NCBI RefSeq assembly: GCF_001577835.2
Contig: NC_029532.1
Location: 4,278,001 to 4,342,000, forward strand
Origin: Coturnix japonica
Taxonomy: Eukaryota; Chordata; Aves; Galliformes; Phasianidae
Direction: 5' to 3'
Length of the DNA stretch: 64,000 nucleotides
Below, in pieces: positions 1 to 11,613 of this stretch. A program made the translations under genes and the position numbers. The first letter of the stretch is position 1. Each line of letters opens with the position of its first letter. The notes beneath the pieces are model-generated. The model was not told where the DNA came from. It was given only the letters and a program-made list of their open reading frames with translations, and made no database searches.

Positions 1-1249
1 TCCATTCTGGTCCCCAAACCCTCGTGATCTACATGGCCCCATCATGCTTCCTACACTAAAGACAAGCTGTGCCAAAAAGCAGCCAGCACAGAGCTCCAAG
101 CACAGCCCTGCAGGGATTCAGAATGACACCCAGTGCTCTCCCAGTTCATTTGGGCCACAGTGGGTGCCCACACCATCCCCAGCGATGGGGGATGCTCACG
201 GAGCACCTCTGTGCAGGATGCTGTCCAAACTCATCCATCTGCAGCGCTGGGTGGTTGCTGGCTGGTGCAGCAGCAAACCCCATGACCATAAAGCAGCCAG
301 CTGCTGCCTGTCAGTGAGCGGAGCTAAGACCCTCCCGGGACGGCCTTGGCCTCTTTTTTTTGGTACAGGCTTTTTGCTGCTCCTTTATAACAGAGACACT
401 TTTCCCCCAGCAAAACTGGCAGCCTGTAAAAACGTGTCAGCGTTTCAGTTTTTTCACAATTAATGAGGTGAAACATCCTCGGAAACATTTTGCTGTAATG
501 TTTCTCCGGTAGCTGAGACTTACCCCTCTCTTAAATTTTTAACGTCCGCCACTTGATCCGAGAAAGTTTCCTTCGGACTCAGCACATTTGGACCCCCCCA
601 GGCTCTCCTGCTCCCATTGAGCTTCTGGATTTATTGGGATATAGGGAGCTGGGGCTGGGCTGGAAGGGGAGGGAGCAGTTGTGGGATGGGATGGGGCAGC
701 AGAAGAGCCCTGAGGAGGATGGCAGCCCCAGACCCCCATCCCCATGCCTTTTTGAGGCTCCTGAGGTGGCTCTGAATGGCGCAGCATTGTCCCAAGCAAA
801 GCGTGCTTCTTACCTTCCTTGGGCTTTTGGAGGTGATTTGGGGATATCAGCACCTGCAGTGGGATGGGTGGTTTCCAGTGGTTTCCATCTTTGCTCCCGT
901 GGCCATCTTTGTGCCCTACTATATGAGTCAGACACCATTCCCGCTATGTCTCCATCCTTTGTCACGCTCGTGGCCAAGCACAAAACCAACTCTGTGCCCA
1001 CACCTTCATCCTCTAAGCTGTGGGAAAAAGGGATCTGGATAACGGGGAACCCCTGGGGGTGGGAATTCCCAGGGCAGAGAGCTCTGCTCAACCCCATCAC
1101 GACCCCAAGGGCAGCGCTTCCTCCTGATGGCCGCAAGGAACCGGTTAATGGAGCACATGGAGCTCACTGGACGTCATCGCTGGAGCTCGCCTCGCTTCCC
1201 TGGAGTATATAAAGGGATGAAGGGAGTCCACATGTTTACCGAGAGAGAC

Positions 1250-1660
1250 CATGGGAGAAACGAAAGACATTGTTTTTCCAAAGGATTTCTTGGCTGTAAA
1301 AGGCCTCCACCACCCTGCGGCTTCCCTGATGAAGGCCCAGCGTTAATTTGTTAAATCCACATCAAGTGCCCGGAGAACCAGTTGTTTATTTTTGCTAATT
1401 CAGCCGGCCGAGATCAAATTGGGGTTTTATTTGTTAAGGATAAACCTTAATTAATAAAAGCTATTTATTTGGTTAGAGCCGGCTGCAGCCTGAGGGTCAG
1501 ATATGCCATGATCATTATTTCAAGTAAAACAAACCCAAAACGTCTCTCAACAGTTTGAAAAACGTAGAAACTTAGAGGGCTGAATTTATTTGTCTTAGGA
1601 AGAATTTACAGCTAATTCCCTCCAGGCTATTTCAACCCTTAAATTATACCCGAGAAGAAG
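1250..1660. promoter_or_regulatory. Candidate intronic enhancer, AT-rich island in PRRX2 intron 1
   Basis: About 400 bp of AT-rich, non-repetitive sequence stands out from GC-rich surroundings. It has several TAAT-type homeodomain core sites, including TTAATTAATAAA at 1447-1458 and TTAATTTG near 1342. It lies in the first intron of a homeobox gene. TAAT cores are the established recognition site of PRRX-type homeodomains, so auto- or cross-regulation is conceivable. Enhancer function is inferred only from composition and position. Confidence 0.35.
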
Positions 1661-3000
1661 AAAGAAGGAAGGGGGGGGGGGGGAACCAACACAAAAATGC
1701 CATTCCAGGAGGAGCAGGAAAGTAAATGGTACAGCAGATTGGATCATCTGGGTGGGGGGGTCGGAATTTCAGGCTTAAAGGTCTTTGGCAAACAAATGGA
1801 ACGTGCAAAATAATGCAACAGCAAAAAGCTGTGGCTGGTGTGGAGCTCCACACCATTGGGAATGGAAGATGTGAGCATCTCAGTGAGCTGGGGGTGGCAC
1901 GGCATCACTGGGTGCTTGCTGGAGGAGGCTGGAAGTCAAAGCAGAGCTGGGGTGGAAATCCTGTGTGAGTCACTGTGCTGCAGTGCACATCACCCGCTTA
2001 CAGCCCTCACTGGTGGCTGGTTTGGGGCTCTTGACACATCATTCCTATGGAAAACACAGGGAAAGAGGGCAAGAGCTGGAAAAGTGAGCTTGCTCCATGC
2101 TCAGCTAAATCAACACGCCCTGACCCAGCAGCACTGGGGCCATTGGTTTTGCAAATGGTGCATGACCACGCGCTCCCTGCTCCCCTGTGCGGGGCTGTTC
2201 TCTGTGGTCCTGGTGTCCTGAGGGCTGGAACCATGGGACAAGTCCCACCATGATCCATGGGGCTGCTGAGCCCCCCTCATCCTTCCATCCCTGATGTCGT
2301 CCTTCATTATTCAGTAACGTTATCCCTCCCATTTCCCCCCTTCTCCTGCTTTCTTTTTTCCCCTTTGGCGGAAATTGTAATCAGTGGAAAGTAAATACAC
2401 CGAAGGGAAAGCAGGGGTTGCTGAGACGTCCCCTCTGACCTCTGCTTGGACAATCAAGCCAATGCCTCCACCACACTGCCATCAACCCCCCCAAAATTAG
2501 AGCTGACAAATGCAAGGGTTTGGATTTCACCAATATCACCCCCCCCAGCCACCCCAAGTATTGCTTTTTGGGGTCGAAAATGACACATTGTTGAGCTCTT
2601 ATTGACTTTGGGCAATTACAGCTCTCGGAAGCCCATCGGGACACAGATATGTTACTCCCCCATGAAGGTTATGGTGAAGCTGGTTGTGGTGAATTTTGCT
2701 CCCCTGGTGAGTACTGCAGGGCAGTTTGTGATGCTCATCTCTGTAAAGCTGCCCTGCTTTATCCTTTATAGAAGTGATGACTGCCCCCAGTGAGGGCAGC
2801 ATTTATCTGGTCCTGCAGTTCTGTGGCTGAGAAAGGCTCCATGGTGGGGTTAATGGGGACAAGATGTGCGCTCATCACTGAGTCTCATCTCCAAGCTCAG
2901 CAGAGGACACGGGCATTTAAGGAGAGGAAACTTAAGAAATCCTATTTTCTTTTGGACAATTTAGGGCGGGCAAGAGAAGCCATCACTTATGGAAAAGTCA

Positions 3001-3190
3001 CATAATCACAGAGTCATTCAGGTTGGAAAAGCCCAAAATCCCCATCCCCAACCTCCCCCCCATCCCCACACACACTGATGTGTCACTCAGTGCCACATCT
3101 CCACTGGAACACCTCCATGGACAGTGACCCCCCACCCCTGTGCAGTCTGTGCCACTACATCATCACTTTTCCTAGGCACAATTTTTTCCC
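3001..3190 (-). repeat. Decayed CR1 LINE 3' fragment
   Basis: It begins with an 'atcacagagtcattcaggtt' type sequence followed by 'ggaaaagccc', which is the reverse complement of a CR1 3' end. Further in are CR1-like words such as 'ccacatctccactggaacacc'. It is 5' truncated and clearly diverged. The outer limit is approximate. Confidence 0.6.
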
Positions 3191-4563
3191 TGCTATCCAA
3201 TCTGAGCTTCAGGTCCAACAGCCAGAATTTAAACCAGGATGAAAATCAAATGGGGTTAATAAATTTCATTTATGCATTTCATCAGATTCTGTTGAGGACC
3301 ATTGGCTTCTGACCCCAGGTTTTGACCCAAGCCTTGGTTCCAGAGATGGCACCAGCTCAGTCCCAGCCCCAGGAAACTCCGGGTCGACCACGGCTGGACT
3401 CTGTGTATTTTAATCCAGCAGCTCGTTAGCTCTCTGAGGAAAAACAGGACCAAAAAAGGAGTTTAACTAAAAGGGGCAACTGGAAAGCGGAGACTGGCAG
3501 AGCATTTGGAGCAGCAGAAACGAGAGCTGGAGGGAATCTGGGGAATTTTAGTAGTGAGCCTTTATGTGGACTGCAGCAAAGAGCAGCCTGCATTCTCCTG
3601 GCTGGGAAAGAGGCCCCAAACCCGTGTGTATCTCAGGCACCAGCCCTGGTACCCTCACCCTACCAAGAAGTTCATGTCCTATCTATGGCCGCATGGGCCA
3701 TTCCCAGTGCAAAGATAATGGAGGATCTCTTGGAAACCTAACGGCAGAGGTTTAGTGGTTATTCAGAATTACAGGCCAAGACAATCTTGAAACTTCTACT
3801 TTCTTCCTGCTTCATATTGCCTCAAAGCAGGGGAGCTAATATCCCTTCCAGCAGATTTTGTTCCTCACTCAAGAATCACCCCCAAATGCTGCACATCTAT
3901 TTAATAAGTACCAAGATAGTTTATTAGCAAGTATTTATTTCCTCTGCACGCTCAGGGAGCAGTAATTCCTGCCATCGCGGCCTCTGCACTGATACAGAAC
4001 AGAAAACCCCAATATAACCCTGCTATGAATCAGAGCGATGCCATAAAGCTATTAACATCTCAAATAATTCCAAAATACTTTCCCACCAGTAGGTACAGAT
4101 TGGATCCAGATGCTTTATTAATGGGAAAAAAATAATTACCCAGTACCTCCACCAGGAATACCGACAGCAAGATGTCTTTCCCATGAAGGCAGGGATTGGG
4201 TATCCATTATTTTTTCCCCACAAATTTGCTTAAACTTGATCTTAGTGGCAAAAAACAGGTTTATCTCAGCCTGGAAGGAAGCCCAAGGTTGATGTGGTGA
4301 AACCAATCAAACCACTTGGTGATTCTGAGGGCAAGGAAAGGCAGAAATTAGCATGGAGGAAGCTGAACTCCAAGGGCTGTGGTTGTGTTTGCTCATGGTG
4401 TGTGGATGAGGTCCGGTGGTACCATGAGTATGGGCTGTGGCTCCACTCGTTGTTGGGGATGGGGGTTCTCTGAGGTGTTTTGGGGTTTAATTTGTTGCTT
4501 TCTATGAAGACTGAAGCTTTAGGAAGGTGGCTGCTGTGGAGTCTCATGGGGCTTTTGCTGTGA

Positions 4564-5631
<1,068 letters not shown>

Positions 5632-7630
5632 CCGGGGAAGATCCCCATGGCCTCATCCAGGACTCGACGTGGGGATCCTGTACTGATTGGCACCAACCCG
5701 CTGCCCGCCCCACGCAGTGCTCATCTGATGTCCCAGCACCTCTCCTCTCCTCTTCCCTCTTGAAGGTAGAGTCAAGTCCCAGCCAGAAGTGGCACATCGC
5801 TATAGCCACATATGGAGCAAACTTGGTTAGAAACTCGCTTTTCTGCACACCCTTATAATAAAGGCTATATATACACACACATACCCCCCACGCGCTCTTC
5901 AAGGACAAACAGACTTACCAAGCGATCAAGAATTTGCTTCCAAACATGGAAGGATCTTGGACTTTTGGATTTGACCAATTTGGGTATCTTGCCTGGAGAG
6001 CCAAAGTGTTATTGGGTCTTCTCCTCCCACAGGGACGGCACGCAGCGCTGGGACGATCGCGATGCTGCACGATGCCAATTTTTAGAGCCCCCCTTTATGC
6101 TGGGCCTTCACCTCCTCATGCACTGCCAGCTGTGGGGCTCAGTGGGACCATTGCAAGCCTACAGCTGGGTCCCCAATGCCTGTAAACTGTAGAAGGGGGG
6201 TGGGGAGGGAAACACATCACTGCACCCCATCCAGGCACAACCGCCCCACATCTGCGGGTTTGCCAGCAGTTCTGCAAAGCCCCGGGTCATTGAACCAGCC
6301 CAGGGAAAGAGAAAATTGGAAAAAGCTGTTGGTTTCAGCTGAGTAGGCGGCTCCCTGTGCTTCGTGCCAAGGGCAGAGCAGGCTTCATCTTCCGGAGGCA
6401 CAGCATCCCCAGCGGCCGCTCTGCAGATGGGCCACAGAGCGCAGGCCTGGAGGCTCCATGGGGTGTTTTCTGTGTCTCTGAATAAAGGAAGCAGTACTCC
6501 CAACCACAACACACAGCCCAGCAAGGGGGCTCTTGGTTGCGAGGTGGGAAGAAAACTTCCAATGGTGGCACTGCAGCAATGTGGGATGAGCCGGCGTTGG
6601 GGTAATGGGGGACTGACTCCATGGACAAACCCAATGGAGCACTATTCCATCACCCACTGCAAGGAGCAGCATCCGAGCAGCTAACCAACCCTGTTCTTCT
6701 AGGAGTGCTTTGTCTATCCAGCACAGTGGGGCTGATAACAAGTGAATGTAGCATTGGACCCAAGGATGACCACAACAGCCATCGAGATCAACACCCATCA
6801 GTATGAGATGCCGAGGCCAAAAGCTCCCAAACCACTTTGTATACCCACCCAAGAGCCCCCCACATCCTGCCCACAGGAGCTTCCTCTCCCTTTCCCACCA
6901 GGGAAAGCCACATCTGGTCCTCGGTGACCACGGTGTCCCCTGTGTGTGCCAGGTGGGGAGGGCAGATCTCCCCAGAGTGAGGCTTCATGGGGATCCCACA
7001 ATGCTGAGCACTGCCATGCAGAGCAAACCCCCACCCCAAGGAACAGCGCTGGGCCGGGGGGTCCCATTCCCATGGAAAGCACAGGGCTCCTTTTTTTTTC
7101 CCCCCCCTTCAGTTATACAAGATGAAACCACAGGGATATAAATGTCGCTGCCTCTTTGAGAGCATTAATGAAAATAAACCCATGTAATAGTTTGCAGATG
7201 CTGTTTCTGTAAACCTAAAAGAAATTAAAAAAAAAAAATAGCAGGGAATAAATATTTCTTCACTAAATATCTATATGTATATATATATATATTGGAAAAC
7301 ATGCCTTTCTCATCTTTGGGTCCCTCCCTTGCCACGCTCTTGGCTTAAGGTGGAGCATCCCTCAGCATCACAGCCTCAACAAGAGGGACATCAGGATGGA
7401 GGGATGGTGGTCTGTCATCCCAGCTCCCTCCCTTTGCCATTTGTACATTTCAATTGCTTCTAACAAGATGGATTTTTGATTTTTTTTTAAATAATAATAA
7501 TAATTATTAATAATTTTTTTTGCATGTTTGTGTTTTTTGGAGATTTTTGTAAGGTTTTGGTTTTGGTTTTGGTTTTTGTAAAAACAACTCTTGTGAAATA
7601 ACGGAGGAATAAATATTTTACTGAGTAAGG
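5632..7630 (+). other. PRRX2: PRRX2 3' UTR (inferred) with alternative poly(A) signals
   Basis: There is no coding sequence after the PRRX2 stop. AATAAA hexamers occur at 5857-5862 (proximal), 7247-7252 and 7608-7613. The last is followed within 20-40 bases by a GT-rich stretch (GTGTCTGTGTGTGTG), the usual downstream element, so the main 3' end is placed near 7630. The last kilobase is AU-rich, with poly-T, ATTATT and TATATA runs, which is typical of a regulated 3' UTR. A transcript would be needed to confirm the end. Confidence 0.55.
7608..7613 (+). terminator. PRRX2: Distal poly(A) signal of PRRX2
   Basis: AATAAA followed by a GT-rich downstream element at about 7631-7648. It is the best cleavage context among the hexamers downstream of the PRRX2 stop. 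Confidence 0.55.
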
Positions 7631-7863
7631 ACGTGTCTGTGTGTGTGCAGAGCAGTGCTCACACCACTGGGGGGGGTGGAGGTAAAACATTGGGGTCCCA
7701 TGAGGGCAGGGAACCTTGATCCCACATCCCAGTCCTACTGCTGGGCAGAGGGGCTGGAAGTGCTGACCCCCCCCCACAGCCAGGAGATCCCCCCCCAAAG
7801 CAGTACTGGGCATCCACGCTGTCAGAGCAACATCTCCCCCAGCAGTGCAGCAATGGGCTGAGG

Positions 7864-7926
7864 AGGGATGGGGATGGGGATGGGGATGGGGATGGGGATG
7901 GGGATGGGGATGGGGATGGGGATGGG
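7864..7926. repeat. (GGGATG)n microsatellite, about 10 copies
   Basis: A near-perfect run of the hexamer GGGATG covers about 60 bp. The G-triplets recur every six bases, so the + strand could form a G-quadruplex. It lies about 250 bp beyond the proposed PRRX2 poly(A) site. Confidence 0.95.
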
Positions 7927-8598
7927 GGCAGAGCTCCTCCTTGCTGAGCTGTCAGGTCCCATCCCACAGCACAAATATGGGTGAAAGCCTTTAAGAGCTC
8001 AGTAGTGCTCCACAGACGTCATGGGCAAGGAGTCCTGCTGGGATGTGCAATCATCTGCAGTCACAGCAGAGAGCAGCATGTGGCCCAGCCTTGAGAACCA
8101 GACAAGAAATACATAAAGGAGATGTAGACCTGCTTTGGGACAGGAGGAGGTGGTCTCTCACAGCACACGCTTCTCTCAGTGCTTAGTGATGGCTGAGCAT
8201 CAGCAGTGCCAGGAGCCCACATCAGCACCAAGTGCAGCTCTTCCAGGCTCCATCCTGTGCACCGAGGTGGGCAGCACCACAGTGAATCAGGTCCTACAGC
8301 CTGCAAGCTAACATGGATCAGAAGGGCAGGAACATAGGAGTGAGCCTCATAGGAATGAGTTGTAGGACCTGAGCTATATTGTGGCAGGCAAAATGCAAGA
8401 GGTGCACGTGGAAACTGTGCAGATTCTCCATTGATTCATGACTATTTGCTGCTGGAAATACGTCATTAATTACTTGCCTGTGCTGCCCCAGCTTCACTTC
8501 AGCTCCTGGTAGAACAGGAGGTCCCAAGCCATGGTCTGAGGGCTCCAGGGAGACAGGAGCAGGGAGAGCCACAACCCACCTGGCTGGGGCTGCACACG

Positions 8599-8660
8599 GG
8601 ATTGTTTGAGTTGGAGGGAACCCTCAAAGATCATCTATTGCAGCTCCCTGCAGTGAGACA
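8599..8660 (-). repeat. CR1 3' end, minus orientation
   Basis: 'gtttgagttggagggaaccc' followed by 'tcaaagatcatct' is the reverse complement of the CR1 3' terminus. It abuts an oppositely oriented CR1 tail. Confidence 0.7.
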
Positions 8661-8667
8661 CCCAACG

Positions 8668-8776
8668 TCAAAGCTGGACGGGGCTCTGAGCACCTGATGG
8701 AGCTGTGGGTGTCCCTGTTCACTGCAGGGAGCTGAACCAGGTGGCCTTAAAGTGTCCCTTCTGACTCAGTACATCA
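8668..8776 (+). repeat. CR1 3' end, plus orientation
   Basis: The words 'ggctctgagcacctgatgga', 'ggtgtccctgttcactgcag' and 'ggccttaaagtgtccctt' match the last ~110 bases of the CR1 consensus in the forward direction. Together with the neighbouring minus copy it makes an imperfect palindrome. Confidence 0.75.
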
Positions 8777-9087
8777 CAGAGGTGGATTTGCCACAGCACA
8801 GAGGGACTTTCCTCCACCGTCTGCTTTCTGGTCCCTGTCCACAGACCACTGCTTTGGTAGGAAGGCTTCAAGAACGTTGGTTGCAGATTACATTTCCTCC
8901 CTTGCATCAGCTGCTTTGCAGCCAGCTGACTCCCAGATGAGCTCTCAGCTGATGGAAGGACCTCTCTCCCTTTGTCCCCTATCCCGCAGCCCGTTACTGT
9001 GGTTTCCCTACTGATAAAAAAGCCGGGTATTCCGGTTACCCACAGCTTCTTTCCGAACCCCAACCAAAGCCACCTTAGGGGCTCCCC

Positions 9088-9266
9088 ATCCCCAGGTCGG
9101 AGCCGTCCAGACCCCAAATCCCCGGCACAGCGCTGTCCCCCGGCTGTGCGTCCCACGGCCACATGGGGGCGATGCGGCTCCGCGTTGCGCAGCGCTGTCC
9201 CCACGCGGGACATGGGGTTGGGGACTCGGGTGCTGCATCCGTGGGGCGTTCAACTCTCGGTCTGCC
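9088..9266. other. Isolated CpG-rich patch (CpG-island-like)
   Basis: I count about 19 CpG dinucleotides in some 170 bp, whereas flanking kilobases have few. It lies between the 3' ends of two convergent genes rather than at a known promoter. No TATA box and no convincing ORF accompany it. It could be an orphan CpG island with promoter activity or just a GC-rich remnant. Confidence 0.5.
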
Positions 9267-10533
9267 TGCAAGACTCAAATGGGGTTTCGCCATGTAAAAC
9301 CCCACCGTGAGAGATGTGAAGCTCCACGCCTGCCGGGAGTATAATGTAATGTAAGCCGGTATGAGAAACAAACATCAAGCACTGGTGGGTACAGTCAGCA
9401 TCGCTGCAGGGGACACCGGTGACACCGTCCTGCTTTGTGAGCCAGCAGCTTGACGTGCCCTTGGGAATAAAGCAGGGCATGAGGCTGCTCCTCGTGTCGA
9501 TGCACCGCAGTGGTGCAGCCCCAGCCCCAGTCCTGGCTGTGCAGGGACAAGTTGGGCTCCATCCATTCTCCCACTGGCTCCCAGCGTTTCCAAACCAGCT
9601 TCGATGGCTGAGCTGCTTTGAAATTTGCCTCGTGGGCCTTTTCTGTTTGTTTTTTTGGAGGCAGGAGAGTTCACATTCCCAAGCTTTTCCCCCTGCAGCC
9701 AGTACAGCAGGGTTTATTTTTTTTTAATAAAGAAAGAAACAAGCAGAGCTCTGCACATAACCTCGGCTTCCCTGAGCAGGGCATCACCCCCAGGCACTGG
9801 ACAGAGGTTAGAGGGTGCTCTCAGTGCTTCCTTCCCACCCCAAAGCCCCAATCTCAGCTATGCCCACAGCAGCATGTACGGGGTGGAGTCCATCTCATAA
9901 AGCCACAGCCTTTCTTATTTGAAAACAAGAAGTGGTGGGGGAAAGTAAAATCTGTCATGTGGGACCATTTTGTCCAGCTCAGCCATTAATGTGGCTGCAG
10001 ACACAGAAGGGCAGCACCTCCCAAACACCAACAGCTGAAGAAAATAGGAGGAAACCAAAGAAGCGAGGTGTTGGCTTCCTAGAGAAGGAAGGGACTGCTG
10101 AGCATGGAAAACAATGGCAGCTCCTTTGGAAGTTGTTAAGCACAGAAAGGAGCAACCACGGCTTTGTTGAACACCTCCAGGATTTAAGCATCTCCATTGG
10201 GAAGAAATGCAAGTGAAATACAGAGAGAGTTTGCTTGGAAAAAGCATCTTATAGCAAAAACCTGCTTGGAGGAGAGCTGGGCGCACACCAAACGTTGGGC
10301 TGCTTGGGGCAGGAAAGCCAAGCATGGCTGCACTACAAGCCCCAGCTCCTCTGGTTTTAAAGGACTGGCCCCGATAATGCCAAGAGCTGCAGGCAGGTGA
10401 AGGGTGCTCAGCTCCCAAGGAGCCCCAGGACACTCCTGGCCCCATGGGGCTCAGGGCTCCCTGCAGCTGGACCCAGCCCCAGCTGCATCGGCAGCTCCCG
10501 AAGGAAGGATGTAGCAGAGCACAATGATTTGTT

Positions 10534-10539
10534 TTTATT
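10534..10539 (-). terminator. PTGES: Probable poly(A) signal of PTGES
   Basis: TTTATT on the + strand is AATAAA on the minus strand. It is about 1.07 kb downstream of the PTGES stop, and a T/G-containing segment follows on the minus strand. The 3' UTR would span about 10515-11613. Its length is inferred only from this signal. Confidence 0.45.
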
Positions 10540-11613
10540 GGGAATACTTGCTTCCTGCCACCAGGATGCATAAGCAGCAGCAGAGAAACGTGCAGGGGTT
10601 TGGAGACCTTGTGCACCGTGTGAGGCAGCATGGGCTCACTGAAAGGAGTATTATGAAGATATCTGCTGAGCTGGGACAGTGAGCAAACTGTGGGACCTGC
10701 AGCCCTCCTTCTGCACCCAGGAGAGCAGAGTGCTGTGCTCCAAACCTCCCAAAGAACTCAGCCCAAGGCCAAGGCCACAGCTGGGCTGGGAGCCCTCATT
10801 GAGCTGGATGAGGCTCTGAGCAGCTGCCCAAGCTGCTCTTCTTCCCACTGATACTCAGTGGGGTCTTGGTGAGAGGATCCCAGAGGAGAGCACAGCAAAG
10901 GGATAGAGCTTTAGTGCTTAGGACAGGTGGAAAGGGAGCTCATCTTCTGCTCATCCTCCTTTCTCACTGCAATCTTAGCAAAGCTCTGCATTGTCCTCAG
11001 AGCCTTCCTCCTGCCCTGTCCTCCATGGGGCTGCCCCAGAGCCATCCCTAAGGTTGGCCATCCTCATGCAGCACAGCAGAACCCCCCTGTCAGGGCACAT
11101 TGAAAGCATCCGAGCACTTCCAGGCAGCAGCAGCACATGGCTGCAGGCACACAGCTCTGCAGGGCAGAGATTTCTGCAGGCTGCTCTGGCCATTCCCTGC
11201 TGCATCCCATGCTGAAGCTGGGACCAGATCAAAAGCTTTTCTCCCTCACTGCAAGCACCCACATCCACCAACCAAGAGTTCTTGCAGAGCTGTGGGACCA
11301 CGGTGGCTTCTCCCTCCTGATTTGGTGCTGCTGACCAAGGGCAACATTCCCCATCCCACGTTGGGTCACTGATGCAGAAAACCTCTTTTCCTCCATTGAC
11401 TCCCCTTCCTCAAGGACAGGAATGAGGGAAAGCTGCTCAGCATCCCCTGCCTGTTCCCTCTATCCTAATTTCAACAGCAGACCCAGAGACCTCACCAAGG
11501 CCATCCCACGCATCCCTGCAGCACCCACACACCCCCCCACCAGAAACATCTCAGTGCTGGCACAGCCGCAGAGAGCAGGACAGGGTGGGTTGGCTGCTTT
11601 GTTCAGTTGGGTG

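Larger units (their letters stand above)
7631..10533. other. Intergenic gap between convergent PRRX2 and PTGES
   Basis: No gene was recognised. The gap holds a hexamer repeat (7864-7926), two opposed CR1 tails (8599-8776) and a CpG-rich patch (9088-9266). An AATAAA near 9726 is in the + orientation with no associated gene. The remaining ORFs look like chance frames in GC-rich DNA. Confidence 0.6.

Noticed and set aside
553-1212. 219-aa plus-strand frame in PRRX2 intron 1
   Set aside because: Low-complexity composition and no similarity that I recognise; lies within an intron.
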